DNA of 64,000 nt, from positions 3,924,320-3,988,319 of the forward strand of contig JABACO010000006.1 of the NCBI GenBank assembly GCA_013339895.1, written 5' to 3'. Below the pieces are notes generated by a model. That model did no database searches and had not been told where the DNA came from. It was given only the letters and a program-made list of their open reading frames with translations. Source of the stretch: Ephydatia muelleri. Its lineage: Eukaryota > Porifera > Demospongiae > Spongillida > Spongillidae. Below, piece after piece: positions 10,881 through 22,665 of this stretch. A program made the position numbers and the translations under genes. The first letter of the stretch is position 1. Every line of letters starts with the position of its first letter.

Positions 10881-12153
10881 TCACTGGTGTATGCCTGTCT
10901 CTGGTGGGTATCTTCTTTCGGGTTGTGGTTCCGGTTCTGTCGGTAGTTCCTCTGTTGGTAGTGCAGGCTCCTCAAAGTGGTCTACGCCTGGTGCTTCCCA
11001 TGACTGTGCATCGCTGTTTGCCGGTGTGGCTGGAGGTGGTGTGGTTCCTGGGTGGGACTTAGTTGTATGCTGAATTTGTCTCTGCAGACGATTAATGTGT
11101 ACCACTTTTTTCCGAACTCCATCTGAAATCTCCACCGTGACTGGTGACTTCACGCTCTTTATGATCCAGTTCCCCTCCCATCGCGGATCTAGTTGGCCTG
11201 CTGTAGGCACTGATAACCACACCCGATCCCCAGCTTTGAAGTGCCTCTCTTCAGAATGTCTGTCGTAGTTGACTTTCTGCCTGTGTGCAGACTCGGCAAC
11301 GTGGGCCTCCACGAGGTCCTGTAGCTTAGCCATTTTAGCCTGCAATACTGCCTGGTAGGATGTGGCTTCATATCCTCTAGCAGGGGTAATGGTGTTTGGC
11401 TGTGGATGCCTCCTGTACATCAGCTGGAATGGGGACACTCCAGTGGAGGTGTGTGTAGCCGTTCTGTATGCATACAGAGCCAGTGGTAGATGCTGTTCCC
11501 AATCTTCCTGTCTTTCCACGTATGTTCGCAGCAACTGCAGTAACGAGCGGTTAAACCTCTCAACCATTCCATCACCCTGTGGGTGATATGGTGTGGTGCG
11601 GCTTTTCACTACCCCAAAGGCATCTAATGTACTCTGGACAACACTGCTTTCAAAGTTTCGACCTTGATCGGAGTGCACAATTTCTGGGATGCCGTACGTA
11701 CAGAAAAGCTTCACCAGTTCTGCTTTGATTCTCACTGCTGTCTGGTCTTTGAGGTGTCTGGCATCTGCCCATTTTGTGAAGTAGTCCTGTATGACCAGGA
11801 GATATCTGTTGTTCTTGGTAGACACAGGTACTTCCAGGATGTCGATTGCGATCATCTACCATGGTCGTCCAATTGGAATGTTTGTCAGTGTTGACCTAAC
11901 TGGCATAGGTAGTTTGGCCTTCTAGCATGTGACACATTCCCTGCAGTGCCTGTCTACGTCTTGGGCCATGTTTACCCAATATGCCTCCTGCCGTATTCTT
12001 TCCAATGTCTTCAGTGTTCCCTGATGACCTGCTGTAGGAGAATCATGGTATAGGCTCATGGCCTTCTGGTGCAGAGCTTCTGGTAGCACAGGGACCACAA
12101 TGGTGTCAGATGTGGGACCTGTCTTGTATCTCCTGCAAACAATACCATCTACT
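10881..12153 (-). pseudogene. Ty3/Gypsy-type integrase fragment, 5'-truncated
   Basis: The main frame (11855 down to 10881, 324 codons) contains an integrase core with acidic residues in IDIL, HSDQGRNF and MVERFNRSL (DDE pattern), a Pro-rich linker, and a C-terminal domain (DPRWEGNWIIKSVKSPVTVE, VVHINRLQRQ). Upstream on the same strand, interrupted by stops near 11920 and 11860, lies the integrase zinc motif (HQKAMSLYHDSPTAGHQG, then RHCRECVTC). Reading further upstream the homology ends at 12153, exactly where the inverted-repeat arm begins. Reverse transcriptase, gag and LTRs were not found. It differs clearly from the element at 30469-34818. Dead fragment. Confidence 0.8.
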
Positions 12154-12255
12154 AAATTGGTATCATGTCCTGTGTATACAATCAGGAAGGGAAATGATGG
12201 CAGCTTTCTCTCAATCCCTCGTGATCACACATCCGTGTGTTATGCATGAATGCAG

Positions 12256-12405
12256 GTAGATGTGAACAGCACAAGTGAAGCGTCTGACTGTTCTAGAACT
12301 CCTGAACCTTCTTCTGTGTCCCTGTCAATATCATTCCCGTTAGAAGTTTTCAAGGATATGAAGACAACTTCCAATGGCATCAACTTGGAAGAAGACTTCA
12401 AATGA
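12256..12405 (+). CDS. Possible terminal exon of an unknown gene
   Basis: A 49-codon frame preceded by a GAATGCAG acceptor-like site and ended by TGA. The composition looks coding: DVNSTSEASDCSRTPEPSSV, then a hydrophobic/charged end LEEDFK. No ATG is needed if it is an internal-to-last exon. In the right arm the same frame (62202 down to 62053) carries a premature TAA. Function unknown. Its upstream exons would fall in the left flank, where the truncated integrase fragment now sits. Confidence 0.3.
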   Translation, partial: VDVNSTSEASDCSRTPEPSSVSLSISFPLEVFKDMKTTSNGINLEEDFK

Positions 12406-13565
12406 CCTTCATCCAGGGCAATTGCCTCCTTGTCTCCACTAACTCTGTGTGAGATGCAGGGATGGAATTAAATCCATTGTTGTGCTGATATTTATGGTGG
12501 TAATAGATTAGATGCCCTGGACAGTGAAACTGAATGCTTTTGAACCTTTTGGTTAATCGTTTTGGCAATCCTGACTCCAAGCAATGGCATCAGATCTATG
12601 AACACACTGAAACCTTAAAAGTCATTGGAAGCATTATTGTTTGTGTTAATTGGTGTTGATTAACTGCCAATCATATATGATCTCTGCTGCCCATGGTGGT
12701 TATTCATTATATGTTTCAGCTCTACATGCATATGGGTGGACCTTAATTGGAAACAAAACAATAAACAAAACATTAGTACAGCTAATAACCAGATGTGCTG
12801 GATCATATTGGTGTCTAGCCGTGACATAATACACACACCTCACATGGCTAAACTGCACATGCGTTAATGTTGCTGTCTCATCAACTAGACACCCTCATAT
12901 TGATTGATGCAGTTCGGTTGCACCCTACATCTATCTCACCATGCTTGCTGATCAATACGTGAGGAGGAATCATGAATGACTTGATGGTGTGTATAATGTG
13001 GGAGCTACATGTACCTTACCCTCACCCCATACATGCAGTCCTCTTCATCTAATCTCTTCGGCTGTATGCTACCCCTGAAGGACACATTGCACCTTACTTA
13101 ACTGGGATTCTCTCATTGTTTGTCTCCATGGTTACCATTACTGCACCTACTGTGCAATGATGGAGCACCGCTAACCTTTAGGCCAATCAAGGAACATGAG
13201 CAGAATTAAGTTAATAGCGTGAGGTTATCAGTGCCAATGCATTGAAGGGTTGCCTTCCTTCCAAGTGATCCACCATCACTGCTGCATTTTTTAGAACATA
13301 ACCCAACTACATGTAGGCATGCGGAATAGGATGCAGGTCGTGCATGAGGCATATCCTGCTGATAAGATCTGTGTACTGCCTAAAGGCTAGTAGGGTATGA
13401 GTAAGACAAGTTTCGAGTTTAAGATTATATGGACTTGTACTGTACAACAATGTATGCATGCATGTCTGATGAGCATGACATCATAGTCATGGCTTGGGCA
13501 TCTGAGTGCTGATGGTGGTTGTATTCATACAAGGGGGTGGAGGGGAGAGTTGTGTGTGTGTGTGT

Positions 13566-13602
<37 letters not shown>

Positions 13603-14535
13603 CTCTTAAATGAGATGGAGGTTCCAATATCGCAATAAGAAGACAGCACAATGTTCTGAGCTTGAGTTACTAGCCTACCTTGTTGCCTGGGTAACAGAAT
13701 AACGCAGGCAAATTTTAGAGATAGAGCGAGACAATGAAAGCTGTTTACTGTACATTTTGTAGTAGTTGCTAAAACACTGTATTTAATATAGAGGACTAAC
13801 TGAATGCTAGCCAAACATCTGTTGTGTAGGTAGCGTGTACAGGTAAAGCATCTGCTACATGGAATTTGAATTTGGTGTCCACTGAACTGTTAGTCACGCA
13901 GTAGCAATGTGTAGGGATAAGTGGTGATTGGTGTTGACCTGTGACTATGGTGCTCTCCAATTAGTACATTGATGCAGTTTGCTACAATGTGTTCTTTTCA
14001 GTTGTGTGCCTAACAGTATGTGTATAAATTAGTGCAGCATAATACATGTACATGTGTACACCACATATTTATGGCCTGTTCAGTTATTGATAATACATCT
14101 ATATTTTCTGGCAATGTTGGGAGGCAATTTTATTTACACTCTGCCCTCCTTATAAGCTCCATGTTTGTTCCCTGAGCTTATAAGGAATTTGAGCTTGTAA
14201 CAAATGTTTTTTTTTTTGCGTGTACCTACAATAACATTATGAATTTAATTACGCAGTCAAACACATTAGACTGCATTTTGTCCTGCAAACACACTAGATG
14301 CCTATAATCCTCCTCTGAAAAGATGCTCCCACAAACTGTAAAAAACTAGACACACTGTCCTTTGCCCCAGGTTATGAATTAATTTAGGTACACACCCCTG
14401 AGCTTATAAGGAGGGAACGTGCTTATAAAGTGGTGTGCTTATATCTGTACACTTACACTGTACATATTTGTGTCTCTTGATATCTCTACTGCATCATTAC
14501 ATGCTTACATTTATAAAAGAGTCTATTGTTTTCAG
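12406..14535. other. Intergenic sequence upstream of receptor A
   Basis: No gene recognised. It holds a TG microsatellite at 13553-13600 and, at 14140-14430, two related CTTATAAG-containing blocks (near 14150-14200 and 14400-14440) in opposite orientation. This is the part of the arm with most differences from the right arm. Confidence 0.4.
13545..13600. repeat. (TG)n microsatellite
   Basis: TG repeat with one TATG interruption. The right-arm partner (60839-60900, AC on the plus strand) has a different length. Confidence 0.9.
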
Positions 14536-14935
14536 CTGAATGTGATGGTTACACTGCACAAAATCATATCATGTGCAGAGTTGTGCACAGTTCATTCTAA
14601 CCATTTGAAGACGCACATTATTAAAGTATACAGAAGATGCTTCAATTGTTTGGCATGCAGAGTCTGCTATTATATGCTTGTGCGCAGTGTTAAGAACCGG
14701 CACGAGAACTTGTTCCTGGTATCAATGTGCAGCCTATGTGATTATGTTTGGCCCATGTGCTGTACAAATAATATGAATGTAGAAAGCTGCACTAATAGTT
14801 CTAGAAAGCGTACTGGCTTATCATGCAGTCACTCACAATGCAACCTGGTTGTAATTGCTTTGATTTACTTGTATGTGCATAGTTGAACAATGAAATATTA
14901 TTTTTATGCACAACTAAATGATTACATAGCAGGTG

Positions 14936-17900
14936 ATGGAGAAATTGAAGTTGATGATATTATTACTTATTTATGACTTCACAAGAAGTAAGTTCACGAG
15001 TGCACACATAGCAGTCATATAGAATATGGGCTGACTGTCCTATTTTAATATGAGCTGTATGACTACAATTAAGTTTACATGTATCTTACTTTTTTATACA
15101 CTGCAGTCCCTGCATGGAAGTACAAGTATGTGTATCACACTTTCACTTCATTAACAAACCCACTGTCGATTCATTCTCCTCTGTTATGGCATTCTGTGTC
15201 CACATGAGAAGTGTGTTTTTCTCCCCAGGCTCCACACAGAGTCTTCCATGTCACACTGCCAGTGGAGATAACTGTACATCAAGTATATGTCCCAACACTG
15301 TGGTGACCTACACCTGTACCATCACCAGTGGAACAGCTGTTGGTTATGCTGACTGGACCCTGCCCACTGGCACCTGTCCTAATAATACCTTCCCTGATAT
15401 GATCAGGCTGTCGCAGTTTGTCAGTGGGCAATGTACAGCTCAGGGTCCCAGTATGTGTGGACCTTTCAGAGCCTCCAGCCTACTGCCATCTAGTGGCACA
15501 AACTGTCTGTCCTCCATCTTGACTGTGAACATTACAGCAGCTATGAATGGTAGCACTGTGATGTGCTACAACACTAACATTGGCACTTCTGCATCTACCA
15601 TTGTTTCCATGACAACCATCAAAATAGTAGGTATGCCATTTATTTGTTCACATGTTTCTGTAAATGGCTTCCCTGACCCCATCACACTTACAGCTTAGAT
15701 GTACAGTACGTGTACATGTTCTGTACATCATCACTGATTCTGTTTGGTGCTTGATTGCTGGCCTGCAGCCAATCTGTTGGTATCTATCAGATGATTCAAA
15801 CCAATTTATGTTGTATCCTACATGGTGTGGGGAGTGTGCTAGTTATTTGTATGTTGTCACACGATACGTGTGCAATATTATGCACTCACATCGTGTGACA
15901 ACATACAACACATACTGACACACAGATAGACACACACATACAAAAAATGCGTAGTCAGACTCATAGCCTTGACAGCAGGGCAGTTGGCTCATCATGCCAT
16001 TGTGATGCAATCTTTTGAAGAAAAATACTTTTTGGGATGAACTTTTCTCCCTTCAATTTTCTCCCTTCAATTGTTACAGTTTTTGTAATGCATAATGCAT
16101 TTAGGGTGCACATTTCGTACACTTGTTAAATTACAATCTATGAGGCTTTTAGCATCAAATGGTGACATATAAGGAATGAAAGCAAAATGTCAAATCATGG
16201 GGAGGCCTAGGAGGGGGAGCTAGCAGAGGGAGGAGTCTGGCAGCTACTATTGATGGTCGGCACATGCAAGCTGTGACCAGTTCACAATGGGTACTAAAAC
16301 TTGATTAAATGGCATGCACTTTACAAGTCATTAATTTGATGTGACAATACACCTGGTTACCAATTTTTTTAATCCAATGATTTTAGAAACTGTTTGTGTG
16401 AATACACCTTTAAGATACATAGACACGTGTATAGTAAACACAGTAAGGCCTCTATAATGAGTGCTTTATTTTTTTATGCTCAACTGATCTTTGTAAAAAT
16501 GTATCCATATTTCTGAAGCAAGCGTGCACTAAATGGCAGTCAGGACAACAACATAAGGGCATTTATTAAGGGAGCTTTCCTCATGTAGCCATGGCAACCT
16601 ATTCAATCTGCAAAACACACCTGTCAAGATATCTGCTGTTGTAAATAACAATGAATGAATGCTAATCATTGGCACATGCTATTAATATCTATCAAATTGT
16701 CTGCATGTATTCAACTGGAATACATTTGTGTCATCATCACACCAAACTGTTAACATTGGTAGCCAAAATGTACAAATTTACAACCTTTTGTTGATTCTAA
16801 TTGATAGGTTAATGGATTATTGATTTGTTTCAATCCAACATGAGCAGAACTACATGCTTTTGTAGTGAGTTCAATGCTAAGATATATCGTTTAAGCACAT
16901 GTCTTCTGTTAATAATGACATACTAGTTCTTGTTCATATACTTGTTGATAACTTTTAATTGAACACAGAACTTTATGACATGTACATGTACTGTGTATGC
17001 GTACAGTACTTACGTACTATTTTCAGGTCCTCCTGGACGTCCAAATGTTGTGGCAAATGCCATTGGTCCAGGCATGGTACTAGTGGTAATGAACCCCTCC
17101 TCCAGTGGTGGTCTTCCTACAAGCTACAATGTCACCATCAGTAATAGCAGCTATGTGTACAGCAATTCTACACCAGCTTTTCTCAATGGCTCTGCAATGG
17201 TCACCTTCACTGGTCTGACCAATAGCACCAGCTACACTATCTCAGCAGTGGCCATCAACTGTGCTGGTTCAAGTAACCCTACCACAATCTACGTCTCATG
17301 TATGTATAAGGTTTATTGCTACATGATTACAAGCCTGTGGTTTAATGTTAGAACATTGGTTTCACATGCAACCAATATCCTTGAGTGGAACACTAAAAGT
17401 ATGCCCTCCTACACCTGGATAATGCAACAGTCATTTGCTTGATCTGTAGTAAACTGACATTGATTTTAATTTCTTTATTCTCGATAAAGAATTAAGCAAG
17501 AATATCAAATACCGGTAGCCAATTTGTATCTCGTGCAGTTCATGTTGTCAAGAATAAGCATATTATCATGTTGCTAATAGCAGGTGGCACTGTCAAGGGA
17601 TTCAGATTCCGCTTACATGCACATATAACATATTAATTTGTTATGCTATAATGATAATATTATTCAAAACACATTGCAGTGAGATGTATTTTTAAAACCT
17701 ATAACACACCATCTCATGTTATACATGTACATGCATGTATGACCTGCGTAGTATATTTTATCATGGGTGCTAAATAGTCCTAATCACATATGAGTGTAAT
17801 ATTCCACGTGTTTCATGTACATTACACAAGATGTCGGGTCACCCTTGTCTGGGTGTCTGGGTATTACGTGTGGACTGACCTTTGGGTTTTGTACATAACG

Positions 17901-18416
17901 ACCGTTAGTACTTCGCACTCTCATATATTGTGCTGCCCGTGATTAAGCTCAAACTACACTGATTCATACACGTGCGGCTGTGCAGTGCGGCTATATTACA
18001 ATGCAGAGCATGTAAGCTAGTATTAACATTGGATGCAGGGCCAGCTCCAACTCCATCTCCACCAACTTCAAATGCATCCATTACATCACCAACTTCAGGT
18101 GCAGCAACTGCAGGTAAGGTACTCTGAACAGGTACTGCATTCTTGCCCTGTGTCATATCACTTTGCAGCCATCTGTGTGCCCTCCATTGATGTTTCTACT
18201 GCTGTTGGTATAACCTTCTCCATTACATTTATCATGGCCTTCTCTCTGGGAGTGTTGGTGACCATATGTATTAGTTGCATCTCCAAGATAAGATCCAAAA
18301 CTACATCACCTCATCTTTCCGCTCCTAATGCACCTTATGAGGTGGCGGGCATTAATCAGAAGAAGATCGATGTCATTCCACTAGAGAACAATGATGCTTA
18401 CGGAACAGTAAAATAG
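14936..18416 (+). CDS. Receptor A: signal peptide, Ig, FN3, stalk, TM, tyrosine tail
   Basis: Five exons with matching AG/GT borders, all joined in phase 1: 14936-14987 (signal peptide, MEKLKLMILLLIYDFTR), 15229-15630 (Ig-like, 134 codons: Cys in TYTC, Trp in DWTLP, later LTVNITAAMNGSTVMC), 17027-17299 (FN3, 91 codons, GPPGRPNV to TIYVS), 18039-18113 (25-codon Pro/Thr/Ser stalk) and 18169-18416 (hydrophobic segment GITFSITFIMAFSLGVLVTI, basic stop-transfer, tail ending DAYGTVK). Total 349 residues, frame open throughout. Several NxS/T sites suggest a glycosylated surface protein; partner unknown. The ATG was chosen because it opens a hydrophobic leader and its exon phase fits the Ig exon exactly. 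The tail has two tyrosines (APYEVA, AYGTV); neither fits ITIM. Exons 1-2 fall in the diverged part of the arm and 3-5 in the identical part. Exon structure is inferred without transcripts. Confidence 0.75.
15631..17026. other. Intron of receptor A with a duplicated intronic block
   Basis: Positions 15775-16090 (GTTGGTATCTATCAGATGA, a hairpin around TGTATGTTGTCACACGAT, ACACACAGATAGACACAC, then GTCAGAC...GCAGTTG) recur after the Ig exon of receptor B (23876-24215) and after the broken Ig exon (24962-25260). The Ig exon was therefore duplicated together with its downstream intron. Confidence 0.7.
17300..18038. other. Intron of receptor A between FN3 and stalk exons
   Basis: AT-rich intron; much of it aligns with the corresponding intron of receptor B (27895-28490), for example AATATTATTCAAAACACATT. 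No other feature seen. Confidence 0.6.
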
Positions 18417-20241
18417 ATAGAACATATTTTGTGCTTTTTTTTACCAAGTGTATGTACATGTAGTTGTTTCAGTTGTTTTGACTTTAAAAAGAATCAATTG
18501 CACATTTAGCATTTTGGCTATTGAAAATGTACTAAGTTCAATCTCAACTTCAATACTTATCACTAACTATTTGATACATATTGAAATGTACATGTAATCA
18601 CTTGAATCCTAGCGTGCATCATACCTGATCTGGAGTCTTTGTACCCCATTTGTAGTGGTAGTACATGGACATTTTTAAAGAAACTATGTTTAGAAGAACA
18701 TATATACCTCAGTTAATAACTACAGTGTAGCATTGCATTTGCATTCCCCCTGCTCTCTCCAATCAAGGGGTCGAGCATGACTCTCCTGGAAAGGATATAG
18801 CTGTCCTGAGGATCTTGCCCCACACTCCATGATTCCAGTTTACACATAACCTTGATGCTAAATACAGCCACATGTTGCAACATGCTTAGCTGAAGATCCT
18901 TCTGATGAAATGCATGTGCACTGATTCCCAACTCGATCTCTGTCAACTTTGCAATGACAAAGGATCATCACACTGGTGGTTGCTCATTTGTTTGAAGTGG
19001 CTGCATGCTGAGGACTGCAAACATTAAAGATGCCTGCATTTGCAGTTTGCATTATATTTCCTATGCATAGTACACAATGTTGTCTGCTACAGACCAACAG
19101 CATGGGCCATTGGCACACACAGTGTATGTGTGGTGTCATTGAGGATCTAACACACGTATGCAAAGAGTTAAGCCAAAGGGTTATGCCAGTTTCATTGAGG
19201 ATCCATACGTATCCACCTAATATCCATGGAGACAAATGACTGCTCCCCCTCCCATCCCCATCCTGCCTGTTGGTGTTGGCTATTTAATGTTACGAAGTGG
19301 ACATAATCACTTTCATACCGCACTAAGAAATTAGCACATCACTATTGCATATCACAGATGGTACCAGTGCATATGTTATGTACATAACACAGGACCTGCC
19401 TCCACCCAATTTGCATGTGGCCATGAAAATAATAAGAGTTGGAAATCCACAAAAGTAAGCAAAATGATATAGACTTAGATTAAGACAGCCTTTAATGAGT
19501 GTGTCTAAAGGGTTCCAAATAATTTTAATAGAAGCATGTGTACGTTTCGTTGGACATAAATGGTACTCTGGTGAGTTGCCTCATCGCTTACATTGTGAAG
19601 TGGTACCTGTTTGAGAGAATCATGATTATTTGTTTGCCTTTGTAACAGGAGAGATATTGATACGAGCATGTAGAGGCAGTTCTTCCCTGTAGAGCACTAC
19701 ACGCTTTCCCACCTCTGATGGTAAAACTAATACATCTATGCCATTACCATTGTTGACACACATAGATTTGTATATGCTTGCCAATGATGTATTCGTTTAC
19801 CCTGTCAAAAATGTGAATAGCACAGCACTTCCGTTGCGATGCGAACAAATAGGGTGAACTGTGCAGTCAGTATTTTGTATTAATTTTCTGTACAATGATA
19901 GGTTGAGAAAACACCAGAGTTGTGTGGAAGCATAATTACATAGATTGATGTAACCAGCAAGTAATATAATAATACCTTTGAAAATTTTTGCAACAAGTGG
20001 AAAGGTAACGATGAAGGGGAGGGGGGGGGGATTATTGCAGCACACATTGCCCATTTAAGACTACAGAGGAAGTCCAGTGCTGCTATGTCCAATGTTGTGT
20101 ATCCATGATAAGGGAGTGTAATGGCTTAATGTTTATAAGACCAGCCGAAGAGCTGCTTGTAATGGTCTCAAGGTAAGCTCCATTCCTGTGCCTTCATTCC
20201 TTGGCTGTATTGGTTCCATTCCTTCAGTTGTACGTAGTATG
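18417..20241. other. 3' flank of receptor A, paralogous to 28866-30060
   Basis: No gene seen. Blocks such as ATGAAATGCATGTGCACTGA (18904) and AGTCTTAAATGGC-type sequence near 20050 recur in order downstream of receptor B (29480, 29795). This shows that the duplication making A and B included about 1.5 kb of 3' flank. Confidence 0.6.
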
Positions 20242-20545
20242 TTGATCAGTAGACTTATATGCCTCGTTCCCAGACTGATTATCACTGTTGCATGATGTGT
20301 GTTTTGTCATGTCAAGGTAAAGCTGACTGTGTGGAGGTATTCAGTGTGAAGGCCTTGCAGTAGTGGGCACTCCCTATCGTGGTAAGCTAGCTGCCTAGCA
20401 CAAGACCATTGCACTTATACTGGCTTTAAATGTGTTTGTACTTCTCAATAATATCCCCACTTACTTCCCCTGATCATTCCCAGACTAATATCAGTTCCCA
20501 GACTGATATCAGTCTGGGAACGAGGCATATCAGTCCAGTGATCAA
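20242..20545. mobile_element. Small inverted-repeat element (MITE-like), 304 bp
   Basis: The ends are imperfect inverted repeats of about 39 bp: TTGATCAGTAGACTTATATG then CCTCGTTCCCAGACTGAT at the left, and the complement (ATCAGTCTGGGAACGAGGCA ... GTGATCAA) at the right. TATG lies immediately outside both ends and could be a target duplication; a TA duplication cannot be excluded. No coding capacity, so non-autonomous. Confidence 0.65.
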
Positions 20546-20688
20546 TATGCTATGCTCCATCACAGCCAGTACATGTGCTTAGACCTCACTGCACCTGTAT
20601 GGGCTTGCTGCCAGTTAACACAGTCTTGGTGCTGCCAGATAGACACAGCAAAGCATATCTAGCTCCTCTTCATTATCATCACTAACCC

Positions 20689-21075
20689 TTCCCATCAGGC
20701 ACACACCACTAACCCCTCCCATCAGGCACACATCACTAACCCCTCCCATCAGGCACAACATCACTAACCCCTCCCATCAGGCACACATCACTAACCCCTC
20801 CCATCAGGCACACACCACTAACCCCTCCCATCAGGCACACATCACTAACCCCTCCCATCAGGCACAACATCACTAACCCCTCCCATCAGGCACACATCAC
20901 TAACCCCTCCCATCAGGCACACATCACTAACCCCTCCCATCAGACACACATCACTAACCCTTCCCATCAGGCACACATCACTAACCCCTCCCATCAGGCA
21001 CACCCTCCCATCAGGCACACATCACTAACCCCTCCCATCAGGCACACATCACTAACCCCTCCCATCAGGCATATC
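20689..21075. repeat. Minisatellite, about 27-bp unit, about 14 copies
   Basis: Units of CACTAACCCCTCCCATCAGG plus CACACAT, with occasional one-base shortening and one internally deleted unit near 21003. Copy number and variants are the same in the right arm (53361-53747). Confidence 0.95.
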
Positions 21076-21186
21076 TTACTACAAGTTAAAATTACAAGCA
21101 ATAAATGCACATATGCTGTGAGAATTCAGGCACAGTGGGTGCGGTCACATCAGAATAAGGAAGTCTGAATGCTCATGGATTAAAGA

Positions 21187-21330
21187 CACCTCCAACCACT
21201 GGACCAGCACAGTTATTAGAGTTAGTGTTGGCAACTGCTGCCTTGCAGTAGTACATCTGACCACTGGTGAGGCCTTGTAGGGAGACAGTCACCTCTGTGC
21301 CTCTGATAGTAGAGATATTGTTTCAGGAGG
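21187..21330 (-). pseudogene. FN3-like exon relic, minus strand
   Basis: Reading the minus strand gives RGTEVTVSLQGLTSGQMYYC, then KAAVANTNSNNCAGPVVGG, typical of the end of a fibronectin-III-like domain. No clear splice sites or neighbouring exons. It forms an inverted pair with the plus-strand relic at 21541-21652. Confidence 0.55.
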
Positions 21331-21540
21331 GATAGAGGGATCAATACTGCAGCACACCACATAGTAGAGGGACTGGTTGAATGAACATCTGACCACCATC
21401 ATTCTTGTATAATAAAGTACATGTACTAAACCCCCTCCCTCTGCTCCCTTTCCCCATGGTGTAACACTCCAGAACTAAAAAATAAGTCACTCACCTTTTA
21501 AGTCACATAACTAGAGGCACAGAGATAACATCAACCTGCA

Positions 21541-21652
21541 ACTCAAGGCCTCACCAGTGGTCAGATGTACTACTGTAAGGCAGCAGCTACCAACACTCAC
21601 TCTAATAACTGTGCTGGTCCAGTGGTTGGAGGTGCCTTCAATTTGCCTCACT
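21541..21652 (+). pseudogene. FN3-like exon relic, plus strand
   Basis: Translation gives QGLTSGQMYYCKAAATNTHS-type sequence followed by NNCAGPVVGGA, about 85-90% identical in DNA to the complement of 21187-21280. Truncated at its start relative to its partner. Confidence 0.5.
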
Positions 21653-22665
21653 TCGTAAAGACTTCCCAAGTATAAAATGATGGAGAGAGCGGGATTTGTG
21701 GAAGGTAGCTATAAAGGATGTTACTCACCTTTCTCAAATTCAAGTCACAAAATTGTTGTTTTTTTCACTCTCGCATGCCTAGGTACTCAGTAGTAGTGAT
21801 GTTCGAGGTATATATAATTCGAACAGCTCATCTACACTAGAAATGACACAAATTTGTAACAAAAACATATTTCAACAATTTTTATTTACCTTTAACATAA
21901 TTGTCCCGATCATTGAGAATTGATTTATGCAACAAGCTGCCAGTCCTATGTTATCAGTGAGCAACTATAACAATGTGATGTATCTGCATGCAGTATGTAC
22001 TGGCACATAATTATAAGCGACTAAGTTATATAAGTTATAGTGCAGCATAATACATGTACATATGTACACACCACTGAATGTTTATGGTCTGCTCCGGTTA
22101 TTGATAATAAGTTCTACATTTTGGAAGGCAATTTTTTTTGGCACATACACTGTACTGTATTGTACATATTTGTGTCTCTTGATATTTCTACTGCATTGTT
22201 ACATGCTCACATTTAAAACAGTCTATTGTTTTCAGCTGAATGTGATGGTTACACTGCACGAAAATCATATAGTGTGCAGAGTTGTGCAGAGTCTCATTCT
22301 AACCATTTGCAGACGCATACTGCATGTCTGCAAAGGTACACTTCAATGATATACATCTGGATACGTTTAGTAAGAGGAGTCTGCACAACTCTGCATATTA
22401 GTGTTCTCAAGGTATCAATGTCGTGTGTTGTGAACATAGATTATCTGCACTTGTAGGTGTACTGGCTTGTCATGCTGTAGATAGCCACACCCACAATGCA
22501 ATCCCTAGGTAAAGCTGTTACTGCTTTGATTGATGTGCATAATGGAAAGTATGGTTTTAAAATTATTATCATTATTGTAAATTGTAAGTAGAGATATGTT
22601 TGCAGCTGTGCTAGTAATATGGGACAACCTTTATTAATGCACAACAAAATGCCTTACGGCAGGTG
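21653..22665. other. Upstream region of receptor B
   Basis: Non-coding as far as I can tell. Positions 22040-22340 match the region upstream of receptor A (14030-14110 and 14440-14620). It includes an exon-like block 22236-22335 that starts after TTGTTTTCAG, reads ECDGYTARKSYSVQSC, SNHLQTHTACLQ, and is followed by GT. The block is open here but frameshifted upstream of A, so its status is uncertain. Confidence 0.45.

Noticed and set aside
12398..12580. 60-codon minus-strand frame preserved in both arms
   Set aside because: Preservation follows from arm similarity alone. No domain is recognised and it overlaps the better plus-strand exon candidate.
20689..21075. CRISPR-like regular array
   Set aside because: Units are directly abutting and vary slightly; there are no unique spacers, and the context is a eukaryotic genome. 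It is a minisatellite.
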